From: Heyndrickxia ginsengihumi
GTDB taxonomy: Bacteria > Bacillota > Bacilli > Bacillales > Bacillaceae_C
NCBI RefSeq assembly: GCF_011008565.1
Contig: NZ_JAAIWK010000005.1
Coordinates: forward strand, 124,001 to 188,000
DNA length: 64,000 bases
Direction of reading: 5' to 3'
Within the stretch, counting starts at the first letter, position 1, and every line of letters begins with the position of its first letter. Below are positions 49,519-58,761 of the stretch, piece by piece. Position numbers and translations under genes: made by a program. The notes beneath the pieces were generated by a model. It searched no databases and was not told the DNA's origin. It saw only the letters and a program-made list of their open reading frames with translations.

Positions 49519-50853
49519 GTGAGGAAAATAACGGTGATTGGAACTGGTTATGTCGGTCTTGTTTCAGGCACTTGCTTTGCAGAAATCGGTCATGAAGTTA
49601 CATGTTGTGATATTAACGAAGAAAAGATCTCTCTTTTAAGGCAAGGAAATATGCCAATTTACGAACCAGGCTTAAAAGAACTTGTTCATAAAAACGTATC
49701 AGAGAAACGTCTTTATTTTACTAGTAATATAGCAAAAGCAATTCAGGCAGCAGATATTATTTATATTGCAGTCGGCACGCCGATGTCACAAACAGGTGAG
49801 GCAGATTTAACATTTGTAAAACAAGTGGCAAAAACAATTGGTGAAAATTTAAATGGATATAAAGTAATTGTTACGAAAAGTACTGTACCAGTAGGAACTG
49901 GCAGATTAGTGGCTTCACTTATTCGTACGCATTCACAAAGTTCTCAGCCTTTCGATATCGTATCGAATCCAGAATTTTTACGAGAAGGTGTTGCAATTCA
50001 AGATACGATGAACATGGAAAGAGCTATCATTGGTGCCTCGAGTGAAAAAGCCTTTCAAATTATTGCAGAGGTGCATAAACCATTCAACACGAAGATTGTG
50101 CAAACATCGGTTGAAACAGCTGAAATGATTAAGTATGCCGCGAACGCTTTTTTGGCAACAAAGCTTTCTTTTATAAATGACATTGCCAATATTTGCGAAC
50201 GTGTAGGTGCAGATGTAACAAAGGTATCTGAAGGGATTGGCCTCGATAAACGAATTGGTCATCAATTTTTACAGGCAGGAGTTGGCTTTGGCGGTTCATG
50301 TTTTCCAAAGGATACAGCAGCATTACATCATATCGCAAAAACTTATGGCTACGATTTTAAATTAATTGATGCTGTGATTGAAACAAATTTTAACCAACGT
50401 GTCTTTTTTGTCGAGAAGGTTGAAGCTGCACTAGGATCGCTACAAGGAAAAATAATTAGTGTTCTCGGTCTTTCATTTAAACCAAATACAGATGATATGC
50501 GATATGCACCATCATTAGATGTTATTCCTTTATTGAGAGAAAAAGGAGCGATAGTCAAGGCTTATGATCCAATAGCAATTGAGGAAGCAAAGAAACATAT
50601 AGGTTATCAATGTACGTACTTTGAAGATTTGTATGAAACAATTGAAAATGCAGATGCGTGTGTCATTTTAACAGATTGGTCAGAAATTAAAGAACTTGAT
50701 TTAGTAAAAGTCAAAAGTCTGTTAAGAAAACCAATCATTATTGACGGCCGTAATTTATTTGATCTCAATACGATGCATGAACACGATTTTATGTATGTAT
50801 CGATTGGCCGACCAGTTGTCCGAACAAAAACACCAATACAAGATGCTATTTAG
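49519..50853 (+). CDS. tuaD: UDP-glucose 6-dehydrogenase (TuaD)
   Basis: The protein (444 residues from GTG 49519, eight bases after AAGGGAG) has the NAD motif GTGYVGLVSG, the signature SNPEFLREGVAI, and the catalytic cysteine in GVGFGGSCFPKDTAAL. It oxidises UDP-glucose to UDP-glucuronate, the acidic precursor of teichuronic acid. The open frame reaches back to 49501, but the extra residues do not match the family. A 4-epimerase gene follows 11 bases later. Confidence 0.93.
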   Translation: MRKITVIGTGYVGLVSGTCFAEIGHEVTCCDINEEKISLLRQGNMPIYEPGLKELVHKNVSEKRLYFTSNIAKAIQAADIIYIAVGTPMSQTGEADLTFVKQVAKTIGENLNGYKVIVTKSTVPVGTGRLVASLIRTHSQSSQPFDIVSNPEFLREGVAIQDTMNMERAIIGASSEKAFQIIAEVHKPFNTKIVQTSVETAEMIKYAANAFLATKLSFINDIANICERVGADVTKVSEGIGLDKRIGHQFLQAGVGFGGSCFPKDTAALHHIAKTYGYDFKLIDAVIETNFNQRVFFVEKVEAALGSLQGKIISVLGLSFKPNTDDMRYAPSLDVIPLLREKGAIVKAYDPIAIEEAKKHIGYQCTYFEDLYETIENADACVILTDWSEIKELDLVKVKSLLRKPIIIDGRNLFDLNTMHEHDFMYVSIGRPVVRTKTPIQDAI

Positions 50854-50864
50854 GGGGATTAGAA

Positions 50865-51809
50865 ATGGAGAAAGTACTTGTCACTGGGGGAGCAGGATTT
50901 ATTGGATCACACATTGTAGAAGCATTGCAGCAAAATCAATATGAAGTAATTGTTATCGATAATTTTTCAACTGGGCATCATAGAAATATTGCTGATCTTT
51001 CCGTTAATGTTCATAAATGTGACATTACTAATCCAGAAGTTATCAATTTAATTGCCTCCATTAAACCGGATTATATTATTCATCAGGCGGCACAAGTAAG
51101 TGTTGCAGAATCTGTGCAAAATATTCTGTTTGATGAGCAGGTGAATGTAAAAGGTTCATTACATGTCATTAAAGGGGCCATTCGAGCATCCGTAAAAAAA
51201 ATAGTGTTCGCATCTTCAGCGGCTGTTTATGGAAATCCAATTGAATTGCCGATTACGACAAAACATCGTACACTTCCGGAATCACCATACGGCTTAACAA
51301 AACTAACGGTTGAACATTATTTACAAATGGCGAGTAAGTTTTATCAGTTACCATATGCAATATTACGATATAGCAATGTTTATGGTCCGAGACAAGATGC
51401 GAAAGGTGAAGGTGGCGTTGTCTCTATCTTTGCAGATTATATTAGCAACCAGCTTTCTCCAACGATCTTTGGTGATGGAGAACAAACGAGAGATTTTATT
51501 TTCGTAAAGGATGTTGCAACTGCAAATGTGAAGGCATTACAGGCAGAGGACAATATTTGTGTGAACGTGTCCTCAGGTAGCACAATCACGATAAATGAGC
51601 TATTTACAATCATGAAAAAAGTTGCAAATACAAAGCTTAATGCCACTTATAGTGAAGCACGCTCAGGTGACATACGAGATAGCTGTTTATCTAATGAAGA
51701 AACGAAAGCAATACTTGGTTGGAGTCCTTCCGTAAATTTATTTAATGGCTTGTTTGAAACGATTGAATATGCAAGCAAAAGAAATGCATTGGAAAAAATA
51801 ATTATCTAG
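50865..51809 (+). CDS. NAD-dependent sugar-nucleotide 4-epimerase (GalE-like)
   Basis: The 314-residue SDR-extended enzyme has GGAGFIGSH at the NAD site, FASSAAVYGN and the catalytic tyrosine in SPYGLTKLTVEHY. It probably converts UDP-GlcNAc to UDP-GalNAc or UDP-Glc to UDP-Gal. The B. subtilis tua operon has no epimerase, so its presence here suggests self-contained supply of the GalNAc (or another epimeric sugar) for this polymer. A terminator with GGCACC arms follows. Confidence 0.87.
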   Translation: MEKVLVTGGAGFIGSHIVEALQQNQYEVIVIDNFSTGHHRNIADLSVNVHKCDITNPEVINLIASIKPDYIIHQAAQVSVAESVQNILFDEQVNVKGSLHVIKGAIRASVKKIVFASSAAVYGNPIELPITTKHRTLPESPYGLTKLTVEHYLQMASKFYQLPYAILRYSNVYGPRQDAKGEGGVVSIFADYISNQLSPTIFGDGEQTRDFIFVKDVATANVKALQAEDNICVNVSSGSTITINELFTIMKKVANTKLNATYSEARSGDIRDSCLSNEETKAILGWSPSVNLFNGLFETIEYASKRNALEKIII

Positions 51810-51835
51810 AATACTGCTAGATTTTTTCGGAGGGA

Positions 51836-51869
51836 AAGGCACCTATTGCTTTATGTTGGTGCCTTTTTT
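51836..51869 (+). terminator. Intrinsic terminator after the epimerase gene
   Basis: AAAGGCACC at 51836-51844 and GGTGCCTTT at 51858-51866 form the stem, and a T-run follows. Confidence 0.85.
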
Positions 51870-51893
51870 AAAACATAGGGAGAAGACAAATGT

Positions 51894-53384
51894 ATGGAAA
51901 ATAATTTGAATTTGAAACAAATAACAGGGGGGATTTCAGTATTGTCAGCGGTATTTGGTCTAAGTTTGCTATTCATAGGAAGTAAAGTGACATTTTCCCT
52001 GTTTGCTGTTATTTGGTTATTAATATTATTATGCCTCTTTATAGCAGTATACCGGCAAAGAGAACAGTTATTCCGAACCATTATGTACATATTAATTGCA
52101 TCAACTTTTTTGAACCAGTCCATTTTGAGTGTTCACGTTGGATTTTTTACTTTGTTTTTATATCGTTTAATTTTAGTCGGATGTATTGCTATTTTTATTA
52201 TTGATTTGTTAAAGCAAAGAAGTCTTGCTGATAAATGGGAACGTATAGAAGTTAAAGGTGTATTGTTCTTCTTACTTTTTTGGTTAACATATGGGTTTAT
52301 CTCTTTACTTTGGGCTAAATCCATTACTGATGGAATAAAATATTTATTTTTATTAGGAATTGGTATTGCCTTTGTCTTTCTATCTGTTTTTGCGTTTACA
52401 AAAATTAAGCATTTGCTGTTATTTTACTATATTTGGTTAGGAATGACAGTTGTACTTTTATGCTTAGGTTTAATCAATCACTTTGCACATGTTCAGCTTC
52501 CGAGTTCAACATTGTACGGTGGATCGGCTTATAAATTAGGCTACCCGACAGCTGTTTTCACCAACCAGAATGATTTTGCCACATTTCTCACGATATCGTT
52601 TTTCTTTTATTTGGCTGTTGTCAAAAATAGTAAAAGTATATCGATGAAAATCGCATCAATCATATTGGCGGTGCTTTCTATTTATATCATTTATTTAACA
52701 GAATCTCGTGCGAGCCTGTTGGCCATTATGATTGGTTTAGTTGCTTATGTATGGCTACTTCTGCCATCAACATGGAAAAAAATAACTGGAATTGCTGGAG
52801 CAGCACTTGTCCTAATTGGCATGATTGCGATATCAAGTCCATTGCTTCATAAAGTTCATGATATGTATATGCTAGCTGGGCAATACTCTTCTACTGAAAG
52901 ACTTCCGTCTAATTTAATTCGATTTAATTTGCTCTTAAGTACATTTCACTATATTGCACAATCATATGGATTTGGAGTAGGCGCAGGAAATATTCCCTAT
53001 TATTTAGAGCATGAGTCAATTTATAATACGAATCAAATCTATGAGGTTCATAATTGGCTGGCAGAAATTATGGGCAATTTCGGTATTTTTATGGTATTCG
53101 GCTATATTACCATGTATGCTTGTTTATTTTTCAGTATCTATAGAATGTATCAAGAAAAGAGGAATCGTATCCATAACATGTTGCTTGAAGGTTGTATGGT
53201 AGCAATGATTGCTTTCATTGTCTCAAGTATTAGCCCGAGCTCTGTAAGTAATCTTTATTTTCATTGGGTGTTTCTCGGATTTGTGACGGTTACTGTTTCA
53301 GTGCTGAGAAATATTGAAAATAGCGTACAAGAAAATCAGCTGCTATTTTATCCCCGTAAAGAATTTTGGAAACAATTATTATAG
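51894..53384 (+). CDS. tuaE: O-antigen-ligase/Wzy-type polymerase (TuaE-like)
   Basis: The 496-residue membrane protein has about eleven to twelve hydrophobic segments and the Wzy_C (O-antigen ligase) signature FTNQNDFATFLTIS...TESRASLLAIMIG, then the outer loop GFGVGAGNIP...HNWLAEIMGNFGI. It probably polymerises lipid-linked repeat units outside the membrane. Length and position match TuaE. ATG 51894 follows AGGGAGAAG. Confidence 0.82.
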   Translation: MENNLNLKQITGGISVLSAVFGLSLLFIGSKVTFSLFAVIWLLILLCLFIAVYRQREQLFRTIMYILIASTFLNQSILSVHVGFFTLFLYRLILVGCIAIFIIDLLKQRSLADKWERIEVKGVLFFLLFWLTYGFISLLWAKSITDGIKYLFLLGIGIAFVFLSVFAFTKIKHLLLFYYIWLGMTVVLLCLGLINHFAHVQLPSSTLYGGSAYKLGYPTAVFTNQNDFATFLTISFFFYLAVVKNSKSISMKIASIILAVLSIYIIYLTESRASLLAIMIGLVAYVWLLLPSTWKKITGIAGAALVLIGMIAISSPLLHKVHDMYMLAGQYSSTERLPSNLIRFNLLLSTFHYIAQSYGFGVGAGNIPYYLEHESIYNTNQIYEVHNWLAEIMGNFGIFMVFGYITMYACLFFSIYRMYQEKRNRIHNMLLEGCMVAMIAFIVSSISPSSVSNLYFHWVFLGFVTVTVSVLRNIENSVQENQLLFYPRKEFWKQLL

Positions 53385-53431
53385 AGAGTATTCAAAAAAT
53401 GTCAGAAGAAAATTTAAATAAGGAGTAAGTT

Positions 53432-54112
53432 ATGGATGTTATTCGAAGAATGGCTGAGAGAATAAAGAAATATATCGTTATCGTTATTGCTATTCCAGTT
53501 CTTTTAGGTATCATTGGCTGGCTTTTGCCAGTCGGAAAAGAAATTTCAGCTTATACAGCAGAAAGCATGATTTCATTAGGGGATTATGGAAATGCTGATA
53601 TGAATGAGCCGAGTCAAGTCATTACGTTATTATCGAATCCGGCATTTTACGAGAAGTATACCCCGACTTTATGGGAAAAGTATCAGGAAGAATTATTAAA
53701 AAATTTCCATGTTGCGCTGGAAAAGGATAAGATTGTGCAGTTGTCGATGACAGGTACCTCTCAAGCTGACACGGTAAAAGCTGTAAATGATATTACAAAT
53801 GCATTTTTAAAATTGGATGATCACTATTATAAGCAGAAAGAATCAATCATTTTAAACTCCATTCAGACTTTAAAAGATGAAAAAGTAAGTGACGACACAA
53901 AAGTTAGTCAACAAAAATTCATATATAAATTAGAAACGGAGAAACTAGCTATAAAGCCTGCCACGCTTTTGCAGTCTGCTAACGATGAAGCTAATACAAG
54001 CGCTGGCAATACTACTTTTTCATCAAAGGATCGGGCAGTTTTAGGTGTTTTATTAGGCATTACGGTTGTATTTTTTGCACTTGTGTTTCCTGAATTTGTC
54101 CGCAGGTCTTAA
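53432..54112 (+). CDS. tuaF: Wzz-like chain-length/polysaccharide membrane protein (TuaF-like)
   Basis: The 226-residue protein has two membrane segments (about 14-33 and 203-221) flanking an extracytoplasmic alpha-helical domain, the shape of Wzz/GumC-type chain-length regulators, without the Walker kinase found in capsule co-polymerases. B. subtilis TuaF has the same length and position. It starts 47 bases after the polymerase gene with AAGGAG. Confidence 0.78.
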   Translation: MDVIRRMAERIKKYIVIVIAIPVLLGIIGWLLPVGKEISAYTAESMISLGDYGNADMNEPSQVITLLSNPAFYEKYTPTLWEKYQEELLKNFHVALEKDKIVQLSMTGTSQADTVKAVNDITNAFLKLDDHYYKQKESIILNSIQTLKDEKVSDDTKVSQQKFIYKLETEKLAIKPATLLQSANDEANTSAGNTTFSSKDRAVLGVLLGITVVFFALVFPEFVRRS

Positions 54113-54133
54113 AAAAGAATAGGAGGATTTTCT

Positions 54134-54895
54134 ATGATACAACAACATCCGCTTGTTACAGTGATTACACCTTCTTATAACTCAAGTAAAACAATTAAAA
54201 ATGCGGTTCGTTCTGTTCAACAACAAACATTTCGTAATTGGGAAATGATTATTGTTGATGATTGCTCTAATGACGATACGAGAGAACTGCTTGAAGCAAT
54301 TGAGCAGTCAGATGAAAGAATCCGTGTTCATTGTTTACAAGAAAATGGTGGGGCTGCCATTGCTCGTAATATAGGACTCCATCAAGCAAAAGGAAGATAT
54401 GTTGCTTTTCTTGACAGCGATGATTGTTGGAAACCCGAAAAGTTGGAAAAACAGCTTGAATTTATGCAAAAAAATCATTATGCTTTTACATTCACGAGCT
54501 ATGAGTTGATCGATAAAGATGGTACGTATTTAAAGAAAGTGGTGCCTGCCCCCCGGACAATCACTTATAATTATTTATTAAAAAATACGATTGTTGGTAC
54601 GTTAACGGTTATGATTGACCTTGAGCAAGTAGGGGCGGTACAAATGCCTAATATTCGAACACGTCAGGATTTTGCAACATGGCTTGCAATTTTAAAACAA
54701 GGGTTTGTTGCATATGGGTTAAATGAGGTACTGGCTGAATACCGTGTCGGTAGTGAACATTCCATATCGAAAAATAAGTGGAAAGCTGCAAGACAAAATT
54801 GGTTCGTTTATCGACAAATTGAAAAATTAAATTGGATGAAAGCCTCTTGGTGTTTTTGCCATTATGCTGCAAATGCGGTGTTAAAGAGAATATAA
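54134..54895 (+). CDS. tuaG: GT2 glycosyltransferase (TuaG-like)
   Basis: The 253-residue GT-A enzyme has VTVITPSYNSSKTIKNAVRS at the start, IIVDDCSNDDT, the metal-binding LDSDDCW and TRQDFATWL. Length and order fit TuaG. It would add one sugar, possibly glucuronate or GalNAc, to the lipid-linked unit. AGGAGG precedes the ATG. Confidence 0.85.
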   Translation: MIQQHPLVTVITPSYNSSKTIKNAVRSVQQQTFRNWEMIIVDDCSNDDTRELLEAIEQSDERIRVHCLQENGGAAIARNIGLHQAKGRYVAFLDSDDCWKPEKLEKQLEFMQKNHYAFTFTSYELIDKDGTYLKKVVPAPRTITYNYLLKNTIVGTLTVMIDLEQVGAVQMPNIRTRQDFATWLAILKQGFVAYGLNEVLAEYRVGSEHSISKNKWKAARQNWFVYRQIEKLNWMKASWCFCHYAANAVLKRI

Positions 54896-54916
54896 CTGTA
54901 AAAAAAGGGTGGAAAT

Positions 54917-56077
54917 ATGAAAAATATACACGTAATTGTTGCAACAGGTGAATGGAATCAGGATCAATTGCGCTATCGCCGGCATCGTTTAGCTGAATTT
55001 CTCCAAAACGAGCCAGATACGGAAGAAGTCATCTGGCTTTGTCCAACGCCGTATCAAAGGGAAGAGTATTTTGCACAATTGGAAAATGGAATAAAACAGT
55101 GGACGGTTCAAGACATTTTCCCGCAAAAGATCTTTCGTTTTGGCCGCTATATCGACGGTTTTTATAAGCAAAAATTAAAGCCGTTTCTTGCCTATTTAAC
55201 GAATGTAAAGCAAAGCCATAAGCTTTATTTATGGTATACGTATCCTGGCTTCCCATTGCTTGCTAATACATTATCCTGGGACAAGGTTATCTATGATTGT
55301 AGTGATTTATGGGCCTCCCCTATTAGCGGAAAACATTCGATGGTATCGCAATTAAGACGAAAAATCATTGCGAAAGCTGAAGAACGGATTATTCATGATG
55401 CGAACGAAATCTTTTGTACATCTGATTATTTGCATGATCAAATTGAACAAAAGTTAGGACAAAAGGATGCGTCCCATGTTTATACATATGAAAATGGTGT
55501 TGAATTTAGCCTGTTTACGAAACAATTAAAAGCAAATGATGTATTGCCAAAAGATTTCAATGGTACAGTGTTTGGCTTCATTGGCGGTATTAAGCCTAAA
55601 CTAGATTTCCAGCTTATTCAAAAAGTTGCACGGCAAAAACGCAATTGGCTGTTTTTATTTGTTGGCCCAGATGGAACAAAACATGATCCAGATTTTCAGA
55701 GTCTTTTAAATGAGCAAAATGTGATGTGGATTGGCAGTGTTCCACCAGAGGAAGTACCTAAATATATGAACATCATTGACATTGGTATTATGCCATACAA
55801 ATCCTCGCCATATAACGAGGCAGTCTTTCCGCTTAAATTGTTCGAATTTCTTGCTGCTGGGAAGCCTGTTATCGGTGTTCATCTGCCGTCAACGAAAAAA
55901 TACGCTAAAAAAGGTGTGTATTCATATTTAGAAACAAATGATCCGCAAAGTTTTATACGCGAAGGGAAACAGCTTTCTCAATTTATGGATCAAACCCAAT
56001 ATATGAAAGATCGTATTCAGCTAGCGAAAACAAAAAATTGGAATAATATTTTTGAACAAATGATTCAGCATGTTTGA
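54917..56077 (+). CDS. tuaH: Glycosyltransferase (TuaH-like)
   Basis: The 386-residue GT-B type transferase begins IHVIVATGEWNQDQLRYRRH, a start characteristic of TuaH, and has VIYDCSDLW, GVEFSLF, GFIGGIKPKLDFQLI and a C-terminal FPLKLFEFLAAGKPVIG motif for the nucleotide sugar. It is the last gene of the cluster and has a strong terminator four bases after its stop. Confidence 0.83.
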   Translation: MKNIHVIVATGEWNQDQLRYRRHRLAEFLQNEPDTEEVIWLCPTPYQREEYFAQLENGIKQWTVQDIFPQKIFRFGRYIDGFYKQKLKPFLAYLTNVKQSHKLYLWYTYPGFPLLANTLSWDKVIYDCSDLWASPISGKHSMVSQLRRKIIAKAEERIIHDANEIFCTSDYLHDQIEQKLGQKDASHVYTYENGVEFSLFTKQLKANDVLPKDFNGTVFGFIGGIKPKLDFQLIQKVARQKRNWLFLFVGPDGTKHDPDFQSLLNEQNVMWIGSVPPEEVPKYMNIIDIGIMPYKSSPYNEAVFPLKLFEFLAAGKPVIGVHLPSTKKYAKKGVYSYLETNDPQSFIREGKQLSQFMDQTQYMKDRIQLAKTKNWNNIFEQMIQHV

Positions 56078-56080
56078 TAG

Positions 56081-56118
56081 AGATTAGACATAGTATTTAC
56101 TATGTCTGATCTTTTTTA
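56081..56118 (+). terminator. Intrinsic terminator of the tua cluster
   Basis: A 15-base stem with one G-T pair (56081-56095 with 56098-56112) is followed by a T-run. Confidence 0.92.
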
Positions 56119-56228
56119 CTATACAAATTTTTATGGGAATTACTATATGGAAATATGAAAAATCGGTAGGAATTCATTTAATTTGTGATAAGATAGAACT
56201 AGAAAATTTGAATACATAGGAGGAAAAC

Positions 56229-57971
56229 ATGACTGTAAATTGGAATGCTACATATGAAAAATGGAATCGTTTTAATGAGCTAGATCCAGCATTAAAACAG
56301 CAATTAAATGATCTTGCTGGCAATGAAAAAGAGTTGGAAGATCGTTTTTATAAAAGCTTAGAATTCGGTACAGGAGGGATGCGCGGAGAGCTAGGTGTTG
56401 GAACGAACCGCATGAATATTTATATGGTTCGTAAAGCATCTGAAGGATTGGCGCAATTCATTGAAGAGCAGGGAAAAGAAGCAAAAGTCCGTGGCGTGGC
56501 GATTGCTTATGATTCTAGACATCAATCACCTGAGTTTGCCCTTGAAGTTGCAAAGACAGTTGGCAAACACGGGATTCAAGCTTATTTATTTGATTCCTTG
56601 CACCCAACACCATTACTTTCATTTGCTGTCCGTTATTTACATGCTTTTGCAGGAGTTGTTATTACTGCAAGTCATAATCCGAAAGAATATAACGGTTATA
56701 AAGTATATGGTGAAGATGGTGGACAACTTCCTCCCGAAGCAGCGGATCAACTAATTGATTACGTAAATCGTATTGAAAATGAATTGACCATTGAAGTGGG
56801 AGAAGAATCGGAATTAGTTAATAGTGGTTTGTTAGTGTACATCGGAGAAAAAGTGGACAAAGCATACCAAAATCAATTAATAAAACTTCAACAGAATAAG
56901 GAAGTAATCGATTCTGTAAAGGATTCATTCCATATTGTTTATACGCCATTGCACGGTACAGGAAATTTGCCTGTAAGGGAAGGACTTAAAAACTTTGGTT
57001 TTGAAAATGTTACAGTTGTAAAAGAGCAAGAACTTCCAGACCCTAATTTTTCAACTGTTTCTTCTCCAAATCCAGAGGAACATGCTGCATTTGAAATTGC
57101 GATGAAATATGGAAAAGAAATTGATGCTGATTTGCTTCTAGGTACGGACCCAGATACAGATCGTCTAGGTGTCGTTGCGAAAAACAAAGACGGTGAATAT
57201 CAAGTTTTAACAGGGAACCAAACAGGCGCATTATTGCTTCACTATTTATTAACTCAGAAGAAGCAACAAGGCACTCTTCCTGATAATGGAATTGTGATTA
57301 AAACAATTGTAACTTCTGAAATTGGCCGAGATATTGCAAAATCTTTCGGTATTCCAACGCTTGATACACTAACTGGTTTTAAATTTATCGGCGAAAAAAT
57401 TAAAGAATACGAACAAAGTGGAGAATATACCTTCTTATTTGGTTATGAGGAAAGCTATGGTTATTTGATCGGAGACTTTGTTCGTGATAAAGATGCAGTT
57501 CAATCGGCTGTTCTAGCTGCAGAAGTTGCTGCCTATTATAAGGCACAAGGCAAAACATTGTATGATGGCTTACTTGATATTTTTGCAGAATATGGTTACT
57601 ACAAAGAATCTTTATCTTCACTTACTTTAAAAGGTAAAGAAGGATCAGAAAAAATTGCTGAAATTTTAGCGAGATTCCGTGCTAATCCATTAAAACAAGT
57701 TGCTGGTGCTAATGTAGTAGCAATTGAAGACTATCAATCACAAATCAGGACGAATGTTCAAACGGGAGAAACTTCACCGATTGACTTGCCAATATCAAAT
57801 GTATTGAAATTCTTCTTAGAAGATGGTTCATGGTTCTGCATGCGCCCATCTGGAACAGAGCCAAAAGCAAAATTCTATTTCGGTGTAAAAGCAGCTTCCT
57901 TAGAAGAAAGCGAAAAATGGAACCAACAATTACAAGAAGAAGTTATGAGTATAGTAAATAAGATGATTTAA
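56229..57971 (+). CDS. pgcA: Alpha-phosphoglucomutase
   Basis: The 580-residue enzyme has the phosphohexomutase motifs in order: [11 protein letters not shown] near the start, the phosphoserine loop TASHNP with S148, the metal site DPDTDR, the sugar loop GYEESYGY, and the phosphate-binding RPSGTEPK. It interconverts glucose 6-phosphate and glucose 1-phosphate, the precursor of UDP-glucose and so of the UDP-glucuronate used by the upstream tua cluster. It has its own promoter region after the tua terminator. A palindromic repeat immediately after the stop can act as terminator. Confidence 0.95.
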   Translation: MTVNWNATYEKWNRFNELDPALKQQLNDLAGNEKELEDRFYKSLEFGTGGMRGELGVGTNRMNIYMVRKASEGLAQFIEEQGKEAKVRGVAIAYDSRHQSPEFALEVAKTVGKHGIQAYLFDSLHPTPLLSFAVRYLHAFAGVVITASHNPKEYNGYKVYGEDGGQLPPEAADQLIDYVNRIENELTIEVGEESELVNSGLLVYIGEKVDKAYQNQLIKLQQNKEVIDSVKDSFHIVYTPLHGTGNLPVREGLKNFGFENVTVVKEQELPDPNFSTVSSPNPEEHAAFEIAMKYGKEIDADLLLGTDPDTDRLGVVAKNKDGEYQVLTGNQTGALLLHYLLTQKKQQGTLPDNGIVIKTIVTSEIGRDIAKSFGIPTLDTLTGFKFIGEKIKEYEQSGEYTFLFGYEESYGYLIGDFVRDKDAVQSAVLAAEVAAYYKAQGKTLYDGLLDIFAEYGYYKESLSSLTLKGKEGSEKIAEILARFRANPLKQVAGANVVAIEDYQSQIRTNVQTGETSPIDLPISNVLKFFLEDGSWFCMRPSGTEPKAKFYFGVKAASLEESEKWNQQLQEEVMSIVNKMI

Positions 57972-57972
57972 C

Positions 57973-58020
57973 AAAAGGTGCCTGACCCCTTTATTGCAAT
58001 AAAGGGGTCAGGCACCTTTT
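57973..58020 (+). repeat. GGTGCCTGACCCC palindromic repeat, copy 2, probable terminator of pgcA
   Basis: The whole 48 bases form a perfect palindrome starting with AAAAGGTGCCTGACCCC and ending with its inverse and TTTT. Its core is the same as in 45669-45714. It begins one base after the pgcA stop codon and ends 12 bases before the next start codon, so it likely works as terminator. Confidence 0.9.
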
Positions 58021-58032
58021 AGGGGGTTATTG

Positions 58033-58560
58033 ATGAAGAAGGCTGTTCTGTCTATATGTATTCTACTTTGTTTCGTGTTTATGGGCATCATGTTTGATTT
58101 TTCAAATACACCATATAAACAGCAAGACATTAAACCTTTATTAGCACAATATATGCATTTAAATGCTTACTCACTGCCGCATGTACAATTTCATTATGAT
58201 GGTACATTAGTTACATCTACGATGCCGTATGATTTTATAGAATTTTTTATTCGCAAGGCGAGCCACGTCACTGAATATACGATTTTAACGTTATTATTTC
58301 TTATTACCTTTAGCTGTACATCTATTTCATTACGCAAGGCTGTTCCGATTGCGATGATCCTATCATTTTTATATGCTTGTCTCGATGAATGGCATCAATC
58401 TTTTGTTCCAGATCGAACAGGGCATATTATCGATGTTGTGACATTTGATAGCTTTGGTATTATTATAGGGACACTGTTATTTGGAATCGGTCGATCTATC
58501 TATACAAGAAAGAAACGCAAGCAGCTTTCTATTGAAAAACGTCAATCAGTAGCAGAGTAA
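58033..58560 (+). CDS. VanZ-like membrane protein
   Basis: The 175-residue protein has an N-terminal membrane segment and three more in the VanZ domain, with RKASHVTEYTILTLL and LDEWHQSFVPDRTGHIIDVVTFDSFG as the family signature. VanZ-like proteins occur near wall-polymer and glycan genes; their reaction is not known. ATG 58033 follows AGGGGG; the codon before it is a TTG. The palindrome upstream separates it from pgcA. Confidence 0.85.
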   Translation: MKKAVLSICILLCFVFMGIMFDFSNTPYKQQDIKPLLAQYMHLNAYSLPHVQFHYDGTLVTSTMPYDFIEFFIRKASHVTEYTILTLLFLITFSCTSISLRKAVPIAMILSFLYACLDEWHQSFVPDRTGHIIDVVTFDSFGIIIGTLLFGIGRSIYTRKKRKQLSIEKRQSVAE

Positions 58561-58572
58561 TTGATTAATAGA

Positions 58573-58615
58573 AAAGCAATCTCCTATAACTTTTTAGTGG
58601 AGGTTGCTTTTTGTT
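58573..58615 (+). terminator. Intrinsic terminator after the VanZ-like gene
   Basis: AAAGCAATCTCC pairs with GGAGGTTGCTTT (58573-58584 with 58599-58610, one G-T), followed by T. Confidence 0.8.
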
Positions 58616-58621
58616 ATGTTG

Positions 58622-58735
58622 ATGGGAGCGGAAGGTGCGAGGCTCCTGTCGGAAAAGCGGGATAGTGGAGACTATGCAGTGTTTAGTGCCGAGGAGCTCA
58701 GTGTGCCCTCCCGCGGAAAGCAAGCATGATGCCTT
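58622..58735. repeat. GC-rich dispersed repeat, degraded copy
   Basis: TGGGAGCGGAAGGTGCGAGG, GGATAGTGGAGACTATGCAG and CCCTCCCGCGGAAAGCAAGC reproduce in order the blocks of the element at 28974. It lies between convergent transcription units. Confidence 0.65.
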
Positions 58736-58761
58736 ATATAAGCAGCTTGCATATTAGACGC

